NCBI GenBank assembly: GCA_022511355.1
Contig: JAFLRS010000064.1
Coordinates: 1-9,820 of the forward strand
DNA length: 9,820 nt
Reading direction: 5' to 3'
DNA from: Alistipes sp.
Lineage (GTDB): Bacteria > Bacteroidota > Bacteroidia > Bacteroidales > Rikenellaceae
The notes under the pieces are model-generated. The model saw nothing but the letters and a program-made list of their open reading frames with translations, was not told where the DNA came from and did not search any database. Of the stretch, positions 1-6,915 are shown in pieces (position 1 is the first letter of the stretch; every line of letters starts with the position of its first letter). Made by a program: the position numbers and the translations under genes.

Positions 1-3
1 ATG

Positions 4-28
4 CCCCTCCCTTTGCCAAAGGGAGGGG
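4..28. repeat. Perfect palindrome (12-bp arms, 1-nt centre)
   Basis: The arms CCCCTCCCTTTG (4-15) and CAAAGGGAGGGG (17-28) are exact inverted complements around a single C. The sequence lies in non-coding DNA downstream of the leftward HAD gene and is far more GC-rich than the AT-rich stretch 41-116. It has no following T-run in either direction, so it is not a textbook intrinsic terminator, although a transcript would fold strongly. The form resembles dispersed intergenic palindromes of the REP type, but copy number cannot be judged from this window. Confidence 0.8.
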
Positions 29-39
29 AGAGGGGAGGG
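21..39 (+). other. Potential G-quadruplex tract
   Basis: Four runs of three or four G (21-23, 25-28, 32-35, 37-39) are separated by loops of 1, 3 and 1 nt, which fits the canonical G3+N1-7 quadruplex rule on the plus strand. The first two runs are also the right arm of the adjacent palindrome, so the hairpin and quadruplex folds would compete. The pattern is seen directly; folding in the cell is inference. Confidence 0.5.
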
Positions 40-116
40 AATGTAAATATGAAAAGAAAAATAATTCGCAACCGACATCATTCTGAAACGTTCTTCGAAC
101 TGTAATAGGTAATTAC

Positions 117-671
117 TTACAATGTTATACGTATTACGGCGGCATTGCTGCGGCGTGCGGCTTCGATTCCTATATCCGAGTCTTCGAATATGAGAGTTTG
201 TTCCGGGGTTGCGTTTGCGAGATTCATGGCAGTGATGAAGCATTCGGGGTCGGGTTTGGGATTTGACACATCGTCGCCCGAGATTATGCGGTCGAATCGT
301 CCTTCGAGTTTGAGATGTTTTATTACGTTGGATATATTGTCGATGTGGCCTGTCGAGACGATGAAGGCTTTTCCGCCGTGCTGTCGGAAGTTGTCGGTGA
401 AGGCCATGAGCGGTTTATTGAGTGATACGGAGTCGAAATGCGAGGGGTACAGTTCGATTTTGCGTTTGCGGATATGTAGTCGTTGTTGCGGGGAGTCTAT
501 TCCGATTTTGGTAAGGAATTCGTCGCACCGCATACCGAAATAGTTGCGTGTGTAGGTTTGTTCGTCGAGGGTTATGCCTGCTTCGGCGAGGGCGTCGATG
601 TAGGCGAGGGTGTTTGCGCGTCGGGTGTCGGCAACAGTTCCGTCGAAGTCGAGCAGCAGGAGTTTGAGCAT
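117..671 (-). CDS. HAD-superfamily hydrolase (phosphatase/phosphoglucomutase-like, subfamily IA)
   Basis: A 184-aa cytosolic protein with all four HAD motifs: motif I DFDGT with nucleophile D8 and acid/base D10; motif II at S106 in FIVSTG; motif III K139 in NPKPDPE; motif IV E163-D164 in FEDSDIG. Residues about 15-90 form the helical cap of subfamily I. Family members act on small phosphorylated metabolites through an aspartyl-phosphate; the substrate cannot be read from the sequence. At 184 aa it is shorter than most relatives (roughly 205-220) and stops right after the last Rossmann strand, lacking the usual final helix, but every catalytic residue is present. It is the last gene of the leftward operon, 13 nt after the second M23 gene, so it is probably co-transcribed. 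The ATG at 671 puts motif I at its normal distance from the N-terminus; no Shine-Dalgarno is evident. Confidence 0.88.
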   Translation of the reverse strand: MLKLLLLDFDGTVADTRRANTLAYIDALAEAGITLDEQTYTRNYFGMRCDEFLTKIGIDSPQQRLHIRKRKIELYPSHFDSVSLNKPLMAFTDNFRQHGGKAFIVSTGHIDNISNVIKHLKLEGRFDRIISGDDVSNPKPDPECFITAMNLANATPEQTLIFEDSDIGIEAARRSNAAVIRITL

Positions 672-684
672 GGCGGGAGGGTTT

Positions 685-1638
685 TTAGTCGAAGGATTGC
701 ATTCCCGACTGCGATATGCGTATTATGCGTTGATACTCCGAGGGCGACAGTTCCATGAAGAAGTAGTGAACGGGGTCCACGCGCATACCGTTCACGCGCA
801 CTTCGTAGTGTAGATGTGGTGACAGCGAGAGTCCGGAGTTTCCCGAGAGAGCTATGATGTCACCTCGTCGGACTTTTTGTCCTTTGCGCACTTTCGATTG
901 CGAGAGATGGTTGTATTGAGTTTGGTAGCCGTTGCCGTGGTCGATGATTATGCTCTGACCGAGGGTCGAGTTGCGTCCCGAGACCTCTTTTACGGTACCG
1001 TCGGCGGTTGCGAATACGCTCGAGCCTTCGGGGATGGTGTAGTCCACGCCCTGATGCGATTGGAGTGAACGGTAGAAGGGGTGCATGAGGGTTCCGTAGC
1101 CGGCGGTCAGCAGAGACAGGCGGTTGTTTATAACGGGCTGAATGGCCGGAATGTAGTTCATTTCGCTGCCTTTGTTTTCTATTTCTTGGGCGAGTGCGGT
1201 GTGTGAGAGTTGGAGTTCGGTCATTTTCGCTTCGACGGCGGCGGTGCGTTCGGAGAGTTCCTGCCTGAGCTGACGGTTGTTTTTGGAGAGCAGCCGGCTG
1301 CGGTATTCGAGTCTTTCGGTTTCGTATGCGGCTTCGAGGTCGTAGGGGTTCGATTCGAAGAGGATATTGAAGACATTGCGGTCGCGTTCGCCTATGTTGT
1401 CGAGTACGGTTGCGAGCGAATCGTACCGGGCTTCGAGGATGCGGTATTGTTCGCGCATGAGGTCGGTGGAGTGTCGCATACGGTATTCGGAGGGGGTGTC
1501 GAAGAGCAGCGAGAAACCTGTATAATAGATAACGGCGACTCCGATCCATACGAAAGCCCGTGTGAGCAGACGGATGGTTTTCTGCCTGCGTTCCTTTTTT
1601 CGGGAGGTCTGATTCTGTATGCCGGATTTTTGCGCCAT
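685..1638 (-). CDS. Membrane-anchored M23 metallopeptidase B (peptidoglycan endopeptidase)
   Basis: A 317-aa protein with a very basic cytoplasmic N-terminus (residues 1-27, rich in K/R), one membrane segment at about 28-46 and no signal-peptidase site, so it is an inner-membrane anchored periplasmic enzyme. Residues about 54-155 look like coiled coil and contain RDRNVFNILF at 85-94. The C-terminal LytM/M23 domain is complete: zinc ligands H195 and D199 (HQGVD) and H277, with catalytic H244 (YNHLS) and H275 (HLH). M23 enzymes cut peptide cross-links of peptidoglycan, so remodelling during growth or division is the likely role. It lies 15 nt downstream of M23-A and 13 nt upstream of the HAD gene on the same strand. 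It matches M23-A in length and in landmark positions, so the two are probably an old tandem duplication. The intact active site argues against a merely regulatory, degenerate LytM protein. Confidence 0.92.
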   Translation of the reverse strand: MAQKSGIQNQTSRKKERRQKTIRLLTRAFVWIGVAVIYYTGFSLLFDTPSEYRMRHSTDLMREQYRILEARYDSLATVLDNIGERDRNVFNILFESNPYDLEAAYETERLEYRSRLLSKNNRQLRQELSERTAAVEAKMTELQLSHTALAQEIENKGSEMNYIPAIQPVINNRLSLLTAGYGTLMHPFYRSLQSHQGVDYTIPEGSSVFATADGTVKEVSGRNSTLGQSIIIDHGNGYQTQYNHLSQSKVRKGQKVRRGDIIALSGNSGLSLSPHLHYEVRVNGMRVDPVHYFFMELSPSEYQRIIRISQSGMQSFD

Positions 1639-1653
1639 GCGTTATGCGGAGTG

Positions 1654-2607
1654 TTATTGTACTTCGAGGTCGGAGTCTTTCATCTCCTCTATGAGTCGTC
1701 GGTATTCGTCCACGGTCATGTTTTTGTCGAAGTAGTTCACGGGATTGACCTCCTGACCCATATATATGACTTCGTAATGTAGGTGCGGTCCGGTGCTGCC
1801 GCCGGTGGAGCCGACTTCGCCTATGAGCTGACCTCGTGTTACTTTGTCGCCTGGGCTGACGAGTATTTTGCTCAGATGCGCATATCGGGTTTTGTATCCG
1901 AATTCGTGGTTGAGCAGAATTTGCTGTCCGTATCCCTTGCGTCGTTGTCCGATGTCGGTGGATTCCACCACGGCGTCGCCCGAGGCGTATACGGGCACGC
2001 CTCTGTCGCAGGCCATATCCACTCCTTTGTGGAATTTGCGGCTTTTGTAGATGGGGTGGAACCGCCATCCGAAAGAGTACAGAGCGCGGAGTTGCAGACG
2101 GTCCACGGGCCATATTGCGGGTATGGCCGACGAGAGTCGTTCTTTGTTTTTGGCGAGTGTCTGCAGTTCGTCGAACGACACCGATTCATAATAGAGGTCT
2201 TGAGCGAGGGCGTCGAGTTCGCGCCAGGTTTCGGTCATGAGAGCTGCGTATTCGTCCTGCTGCAGGGATTCGTATTTGGAATCGGGATAAGGTTGCGGAG
2301 CGAGTGCGAGGGTATCCGAGGAGAAGAGAGTTCGGTAGACGCTGTTGTCGCGATGCCTTATTTCGGCGAGTCTTCTTTCGGCGACCCTTATTTTGTCGCG
2401 CATTAGTTGATATTTAATTACGGCTTCATGATTGTCGCGAGCTATGCCGTACATTTTTGGGGTTTGGAACACCTGCGAGAAGAGTACGTTGAGCAGCGAT
2501 ATGAGGATAAAACCGATAAGACCTTTTCGCACGATGGAATAGATGCGCAGCCTCAGTGTTATTTCTTCGCTGAGGTCGGCTAATTTGCGTGCTACTTTTT
2601 GCTTCAT
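1654..2607 (-). CDS. Membrane-anchored M23 metallopeptidase A (peptidoglycan endopeptidase)
   Basis: With the start at 2607 (MKQKVARKL...) the protein is 317 aa. It has a basic N-terminus, a membrane segment at about 29-47, a mostly helical or coiled periplasmic stretch (about 60-155, with RDNSVYRTLF at 86-95) and a complete M23 domain: H193 and D197 (HKGVD), H244 (YAHLS), H275 and H277 (HLH). It should therefore be an active zinc endopeptidase acting on peptidoglycan from the periplasmic face. The frame stays open to an ATG at 2637, but that codon lies inside the putative -7 box at 2635-2642, so a transcript from this promoter could not include it. The ATG at 2613 is a second possibility. 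Choosing 2607 makes the length and catalytic spacing match M23-B almost exactly. It is the first gene of the M23-A/M23-B/HAD operon, divergent from alaS. Confidence 0.9.
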   Translation of the reverse strand: MKQKVARKLADLSEEITLRLRIYSIVRKGLIGFILISLLNVLFSQVFQTPKMYGIARDNHEAVIKYQLMRDKIRVAERRLAEIRHRDNSVYRTLFSSDTLALAPQPYPDSKYESLQQDEYAALMTETWRELDALAQDLYYESVSFDELQTLAKNKERLSSAIPAIWPVDRLQLRALYSFGWRFHPIYKSRKFHKGVDMACDRGVPVYASGDAVVESTDIGQRRKGYGQQILLNHEFGYKTRYAHLSKILVSPGDKVTRGQLIGEVGSTGGSTGPHLHYEVIYMGQEVNPVNYFDKNMTVDEYRRLIEEMKDSDLEVQ

Positions 2608-2630
2608 CGGCATAAAAAACGGTAAATTAT

Positions 2631-2662
2631 CGTGCAAATTTAGTTAGAAATATGTATTTTTG
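2631..2662 (+). promoter_or_regulatory. Bacteroidota-type promoter for alaS-gpmI
   Basis: TATTTTTG (2655-2662) matches the TAnnTTTG -7 element. The position expected for -33 (2631-2634, CGTG, 20-nt spacer) is only a half match. A start near 2668 gives a leader of about 40 nt before the alaS ATG at 2708. The element interlocks with the opposing M23 promoter. Confidence 0.5.
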
Positions 2663-2666
2663 CAAC
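2635..2666 (-). promoter_or_regulatory. Bacteroidota-type promoter for the M23/HAD operon
   Basis: Read on the minus strand, GTTG (2663-2666), a 20-nt spacer and TAAATTTG (2635-2642) fit the Bacteroidota -33 TTTG / -7 TAnnTTTG pattern, with one mismatch in the -33. Transcription should begin near 2629, leaving a leader of about 20 nt before the ATG at 2607. The match is visible; activity is inferred. Confidence 0.6.
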
Positions 2667-2707
2667 TCGATTGATAAACGTAGCGATCGTAAAATTTTGT
2701 ATAGAAT

Positions 2708-5320
2708 ATGGAATCGAAAAAAATCAGAGAGGCATTTTTGGAATTTTTTGCAGGTAAGGGTCACACGATAGTGCCGTCGGCGCCGATGGTGGTGAAGGAC
2801 GACCCGACGCTGATGTTCACCAATGCCGGCATGAATCAGTTCAAGGATATATTTTTGGGAAATGCACCTCGCAAGTATCCGCGAGTGGCCGACACTCAGA
2901 AGTGTTTGCGTGTGTCGGGCAAGCATAACGACCTCGAGGAGGTGGGTCATGACACCTATCATCATACGATGTTCGAGATGCTCGGAAACTGGTCTTACGG
3001 CGACTATTTCAAGGAGGAGGCGATAGGCTGGGCATGGGAGCTTCTGACGGAGGTATACGGATTGCCCGAGGAGCGTATGTATGCGACGGTGTTCGAGGGT
3101 TGCGAGGAGGACGGGGTTCCGTTCGACAGCGAGGCTTACGAATATTGGAGTCGTTATTTGCCTGCCGACCATATTGTTAAGGGCAACAAGCACGACAATT
3201 TCTGGGAGATGGGCGAGACGGGTCCGTGCGGACCGTGCAGCGAGATTCATTTCGACCTTCGCGACGAGGCCGAGATAGCCCTCAAGCCTGGCCGCGAGAT
3301 GGTGAATGCGGGACATCCTCAGGTCATCGAGATATGGAATCTGGTATTCATGCAGTTCAACCGCAAGGCGAACGGTTCGCTCGAGGCTTTGCCTGCGCGT
3401 AATGTCGATACGGGTATGGGTTTCGAACGCCTTTGCATGATCTTGCAGGGCAAGAAGTCGAACTACGACACCGATGTATTCCAGCCTGTTATTCAGCGCA
3501 TTTCGGCCATGTCGGGAAGACGTTACGGAGCCGATGAGAAGGTCGATGTGGCGATGCGTGTCATTGCGGACCATCTTCGTGCGATTGCGTTCTCGATTGC
3601 CGACGGACAGTTGCCTTCGAATGTCAAGGCTGGTTATGTTATCCGCCGCATTTTGCGTCGTGCGGTTCGTTACGGCTACACCTATTTGGGCTTTAACGAG
3701 CCTTTCATCTGCAAGCTTGTTCCGGTGCTGGTGGCTCAGATGGGCGGTCAGTTCCCCGAGCTGAAGGCGCAGCAGACCCTTATCGAAAAGGTTATCGAGG
3801 AGGAGGAGGCGTCGTTCCTGCGCACGCTGGCTACGGGCATCAATATGCTCGACGGCCTAATTGCATCGGCCGGCGGCGGGAAGATTTCGGGCAAGGATGC
3901 GTTTTTGCTCTACGATACATACGGATTCCCCATCGACCTCACGGAGCTTATTGCCCGCGAGCACGGCACCGATGTCGATTTGGAGGAGTTCGAACGCGAG
4001 TTGCAGGCCCAGAAGGCGCGTTCGCGCAATGCGGCCGCGCAGACCATCGACGACTGGCAGGAGTATCTGACGGTGAGCAGCACCGAGTTCGTGGGTTACG
4101 ATACGCTGGAGTGCGATGTCCGCATCGCGCGTATGCGCAAGGTCGAGGCCAAGAACAAGACGACATATCAGCTGGTATTCGACCGCACGCCGTTTTACGG
4201 CAATTCCGGCGGTCAGGTGGGCGATACGGGCTACATCGAGAGCGACGGCGAACGTATAGACATCATCGACACCGAAAAGGAGAACGGACTTATAGTTCAC
4301 ATTGCGTCGAAGGCGCCGTCCGACCCTTCGGCGGTATTCCGTGCTGTTGTGGATGGCGTTAAGCGTCAGTCTGCGGCCAACAACCATTCGGCGACGCATC
4401 TGCTGCATTCCGCTTTGCGCAAGGTGCTGGGCACTCATGTCGAGCAGAAGGGTTCGATGGTTTCGCCGTCGGGTTTGCGTTTCGACTTTTCGCATTTTCA
4501 GAAGATGACGGGCGAGGAGTTGCGCGAGGTGGAGCGATTGGTGAATCGCGCCATTCGGGCCAATTCGCCGCTCGAGGAGAAGCGCGATGCCACGCAGGAG
4601 GAGGCCCGTGCTGCGGGAGCCATGATGCTGTTCGGCGAGAAGTACGGCGACCGTGTGCGCATGGTACGTTTCGGCGAGTCGGTTGAGTTGTGCGGCGGCA
4701 CCCACACTTCGGCTACGGGCAATATCGGATTCTTCAAGATAGTGAGCGAGACTGCCATTTCGGCCGGTGTGCGGCGTATCGAGGCGGTTACCGGCGAGAA
4801 GGCGGAGGATTTGCTCTATGCCGCGCAGGATACGATTGCGGGAATTGCCGAGATTGTGGGCAATCCTCAGATTGTGCAGGCTATCCGCAAGCTTGTGGAG
4901 AGCAACGAGACGTTGAGCCGCGAGGTGGATGCTGCGCGCAAGGAGCAGGTGGAGTCGTGGACGGAGAAGATACTCTCGAACGCCGAGGAGCGCGACGGGG
5001 TGTTGAAGATTGCGATTCGTCTGCCGCGTACCGGCGAGTTTGTCAAGGATTTGGCTTACAGTTTGCGTTCGCGCAGCAGTAATCTGCTGTTTGTGGCGGG
5101 TTCGGAGTACGAGGGCAAGGTTTCGTTGATGATTATGTTGGGCGACGATATAGTTGCACGCGGAGTCGATGCCGGAGCTGCGGTTCGCGAGGCTGCGAAG
5201 CTTATCGGCGGCGGAGGCGGCGGTCAGAAGTTCTTCGCGACGGCCGGCGGCAAGAATCCCGAGGGTTTGCAGGCGGCAATCGACAAGGCGGTCGAACTGA
5301 TAGAGGAAAAGTTGAAGTAA
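2708..5320 (+). CDS. alaS: Alanine--tRNA ligase
   Basis: An 870-aa class II synthetase that charges tRNA-Ala in the cytosol, full length for the family. The N-terminal catalytic domain (about 1-240) includes FTNAGMNQFK (37-46), the GPCGPCSEIH block (172-181) and a class II motif 3-like stretch with GMGFER (236-241). A helical tRNA-recognition region follows (about 245-450). The editing domain (about 550-690), which hydrolyses mischarged Ser/Gly-tRNA, has its zinc site intact: H560 and H564 (HSATH), C662 and H666 (CGGTH). The C-terminal DHHA1 domain has the glycine-rich GGGGGGQ and TAGGKNP segments (834-851). The ATG at 2708 gives the expected N-terminus directly before the catalytic core. It is followed 16 nt later by gpmI on the same strand, so the two are likely co-transcribed and end at the terminator after gpmI. 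Confidence 0.99.
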   Translation: MESKKIREAFLEFFAGKGHTIVPSAPMVVKDDPTLMFTNAGMNQFKDIFLGNAPRKYPRVADTQKCLRVSGKHNDLEEVGHDTYHHTMFEMLGNWSYGDYFKEEAIGWAWELLTEVYGLPEERMYATVFEGCEEDGVPFDSEAYEYWSRYLPADHIVKGNKHDNFWEMGETGPCGPCSEIHFDLRDEAEIALKPGREMVNAGHPQVIEIWNLVFMQFNRKANGSLEALPARNVDTGMGFERLCMILQGKKSNYDTDVFQPVIQRISAMSGRRYGADEKVDVAMRVIADHLRAIAFSIADGQLPSNVKAGYVIRRILRRAVRYGYTYLGFNEPFICKLVPVLVAQMGGQFPELKAQQTLIEKVIEEEEASFLRTLATGINMLDGLIASAGGGKISGKDAFLLYDTYGFPIDLTELIAREHGTDVDLEEFERELQAQKARSRNAAAQTIDDWQEYLTVSSTEFVGYDTLECDVRIARMRKVEAKNKTTYQLVFDRTPFYGNSGGQVGDTGYIESDGERIDIIDTEKENGLIVHIASKAPSDPSAVFRAVVDGVKRQSAANNHSATHLLHSALRKVLGTHVEQKGSMVSPSGLRFDFSHFQKMTGEELREVERLVNRAIRANSPLEEKRDATQEEARAAGAMMLFGEKYGDRVRMVRFGESVELCGGTHTSATGNIGFFKIVSETAISAGVRRIEAVTGEKAEDLLYAAQDTIAGIAEIVGNPQIVQAIRKLVESNETLSREVDAARKEQVESWTEKILSNAEERDGVLKIAIRLPRTGEFVKDLAYSLRSRSSNLLFVAGSEYEGKVSLMIMLGDDIVARGVDAGAAVREAAKLIGGGGGGQKFFATAGGKNPEGLQAAIDKAVELIEEKLK

Positions 5321-5336
5321 ACAAGAATAATATTTT

Positions 5337-6863
5337 ATGGCACAGAAAGTTTTATTGATGATTCTGGATGGTTGGGGCGAAGGCGACCACCTGAAGGATG
5401 ATGTTATTTATACGGTTCATCCGCCGTATATCAGCAAGATGACGGAGCAGTATCCTCACGCTCATTTGCGCACCGATGGCGAGAATGTAGGTTTGCCCGA
5501 CGGTCAGATGGGCAATTCCGAGGTCGGCCACCTCAATATAGGAGCGGGTCGCGTGGTTTATCAGGATTTGGTAAAGATTAACCGTGCGTGTGCTGACGGT
5601 TCTATTCTGAAGAATCCCGAGGTGGCTGCGGCGTTCGAGTATGCGAAGTCGAACGGTGTGAAGGTTCACTTCATGGGTTTGGTTTCGGACGGCGGGGTTC
5701 ACTCGTCGATAGAGCATCTCTACAAGTTGTGCGACATTGCGGAGCATTACGGAATCGAACACGCATATGTTCATTGCTTCATGGACGGCCGCGACACCGA
5801 CCCGAAGAGCGGAGCCGGATTCATCGAGGCATTGGAGAGTCACATTGCGGGCACGAATGTCAAGATAGGTTCGGTTGTAGGCCGTTACTATGCCATGGAC
5901 CGCGACAAGCGCTGGGAGCGTGTGAAGGAGGGTTACGACCTGCTGACGGAGGGCAAGGGCAAGCCGGCGACCGATATGGTTGCGGCGGTGAAAGAGTCCT
6001 ATGCCGAGGGTGTTACTGACGAATTCATCAAGCCTGTGGTTTTGGTGGATGCCGAGGGTCGTCCCGAGGGCCGTATTTCGGCGGGCGACATGGTGATATT
6101 TTTCAACTACCGCAACGACCGCGCACGCGAGCTTACGATGGTTCTCACGCAGGAGGATATGCCCGAGCAGGGTATGCACACGCTGCCGCTCTATTATTGC
6201 TGCATGACTCCATACGATGCCAATTTCAAGGGGCTTCACATTCTGTTCGACAAGGAGAACGTGGCCAACACTATCGGCGAGTATGTATCGTCGTCGGGTC
6301 TGTCGCAGCTGCGCATTGCCGAGACCGAGAAGTATGCTCATGTCACATTCTTCCTGAACGGCGGCCGCGAGGAGAAGTTCTCGAACGAGGACCGCATTCT
6401 GGTTGCCTCGCCCAAGGTGGCGACTTACGATTTGCAGCCCGAGATGAGTGCTTATGAGGTTGCCGGCAAGCTGACCGAAGCTCTCGACACGCAGAAGTAT
6501 GATTTCATCTGTCTGAACTTCGCTAACGGCGACATGGTGGGCCATACGGGGGTTTACGAGGCCATTGTCAAGGCTGTGAAGGCTGTAGACGAGTGTGTTT
6601 CGAAGGTTGTCGAGGCTGCGAAGCGAAACGGTTACGAGGTGGTGATGATTGCCGACCACGGAAATGCCGACCATGCGCTTAACGAGGACGGCACTCCCAA
6701 TACGGCACACTCGCTGAATCCGGTTCCGGTGGTAGTGGTATCGGAAAGGGTAGCGAGCGTCAAGGACGGCATTCTGGCTGATGTGGCTCCCACGGTTCTG
6801 AAGCTTATGGGGCTTCCGCAGCCTGCCGAGATGACGGGCACTCCTTTGGTCGAGCTTAAATAG
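5337..6863 (+). CDS. gpmI: 2,3-bisphosphoglycerate-independent phosphoglycerate mutase
   Basis: A 508-aa cytosolic glycolytic enzyme of the alkaline-phosphatase superfamily that interconverts 3- and 2-phosphoglycerate with two metal ions (usually Mn2+) and a phosphoserine intermediate. Key residues by comparison with the characterised Bacillus enzyme: nucleophile S61 in MGNSEVGH; one metal site from D11, S61, D440 and H441; the other from D399, H403 (GDMVGH) and H458; substrate residues H122, R153, R183, R189, R258, R261 and K332. All are present at normal spacing and the length is typical. The segment after DGWG (DDVIYTVHPPY) is the Bacteroidota variant of the more common glycine/asparagine-containing loop. 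The start at 5337 gives the usual short N-terminus before DGWG. It lies 16 nt after alaS and ends just before an intrinsic terminator, so it is the last gene of the unit. Confidence 0.99.
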   Translation: MAQKVLLMILDGWGEGDHLKDDVIYTVHPPYISKMTEQYPHAHLRTDGENVGLPDGQMGNSEVGHLNIGAGRVVYQDLVKINRACADGSILKNPEVAAAFEYAKSNGVKVHFMGLVSDGGVHSSIEHLYKLCDIAEHYGIEHAYVHCFMDGRDTDPKSGAGFIEALESHIAGTNVKIGSVVGRYYAMDRDKRWERVKEGYDLLTEGKGKPATDMVAAVKESYAEGVTDEFIKPVVLVDAEGRPEGRISAGDMVIFFNYRNDRARELTMVLTQEDMPEQGMHTLPLYYCCMTPYDANFKGLHILFDKENVANTIGEYVSSSGLSQLRIAETEKYAHVTFFLNGGREEKFSNEDRILVASPKVATYDLQPEMSAYEVAGKLTEALDTQKYDFICLNFANGDMVGHTGVYEAIVKAVKAVDECVSKVVEAAKRNGYEVVMIADHGNADHALNEDGTPNTAHSLNPVPVVVVSERVASVKDGILADVAPTVLKLMGLPQPAEMTGTPLVELK

Positions 6864-6882
6864 CGGCCGGCTGGAAAAGCGG

Positions 6883-6915
6883 ACGGGGCAATCTTATCGG
6901 ATTGCCCCGTTTTTT
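6883..6915 (+). terminator. Intrinsic terminator of alaS-gpmI
   Basis: An 11-bp perfect stem (ACGGGGCAATC at 6883-6893, GATTGCCCCGT at 6900-6910) with a 6-nt loop is followed by T6 at 6910-6915, starting 19 nt after the gpmI stop. This is a strong Rho-independent terminator on the plus strand. The loop contains the stop codon of the opposing maturase gene and the right arm is its final coding sequence. On the minus strand only a weak T4 follows a few nt downstream, so termination is probably mainly rightward. Confidence 0.88.

Noticed and set aside
90..116. Small inverted repeats downstream of the HAD gene (GTTC/GAAC and GTAAT/ATTAC)
   Set aside because: Stems are only 4-5 bp and no T-run follows, so I cannot support a terminator for the leftward operon.
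860..2113. Arginine-rich open frame spanning the junction of the two M23 genes
   Set aside because: It is an out-of-frame shadow on the same strand, with a low-complexity R/P/T-rich product crossing the intergenic stop and start of two well-supported genes.
2627..3574. Open frame antisense to the 5' part of alaS, reaching across the divergent promoters
   Set aside because: It has no recognisable domain, overlaps a certain gene, and its composition reflects the reverse complement of AlaS codons.
5205..5226. GGC/GGA-rich repeat-like tract in alaS
   Set aside because: It encodes the conserved glycine run of the AlaS C-terminal domain, so it is explained by the protein.
5352..6710. Long open frame (452 codons) antisense to nearly all of gpmI
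   Set aside because: GpmI is unmistakable on the other strand. The antisense frame is open because the gene rarely uses codons such as TTA, CTA and TCA whose complements are stops; the translated product shows no recognisable domain and there is no promoter for it.
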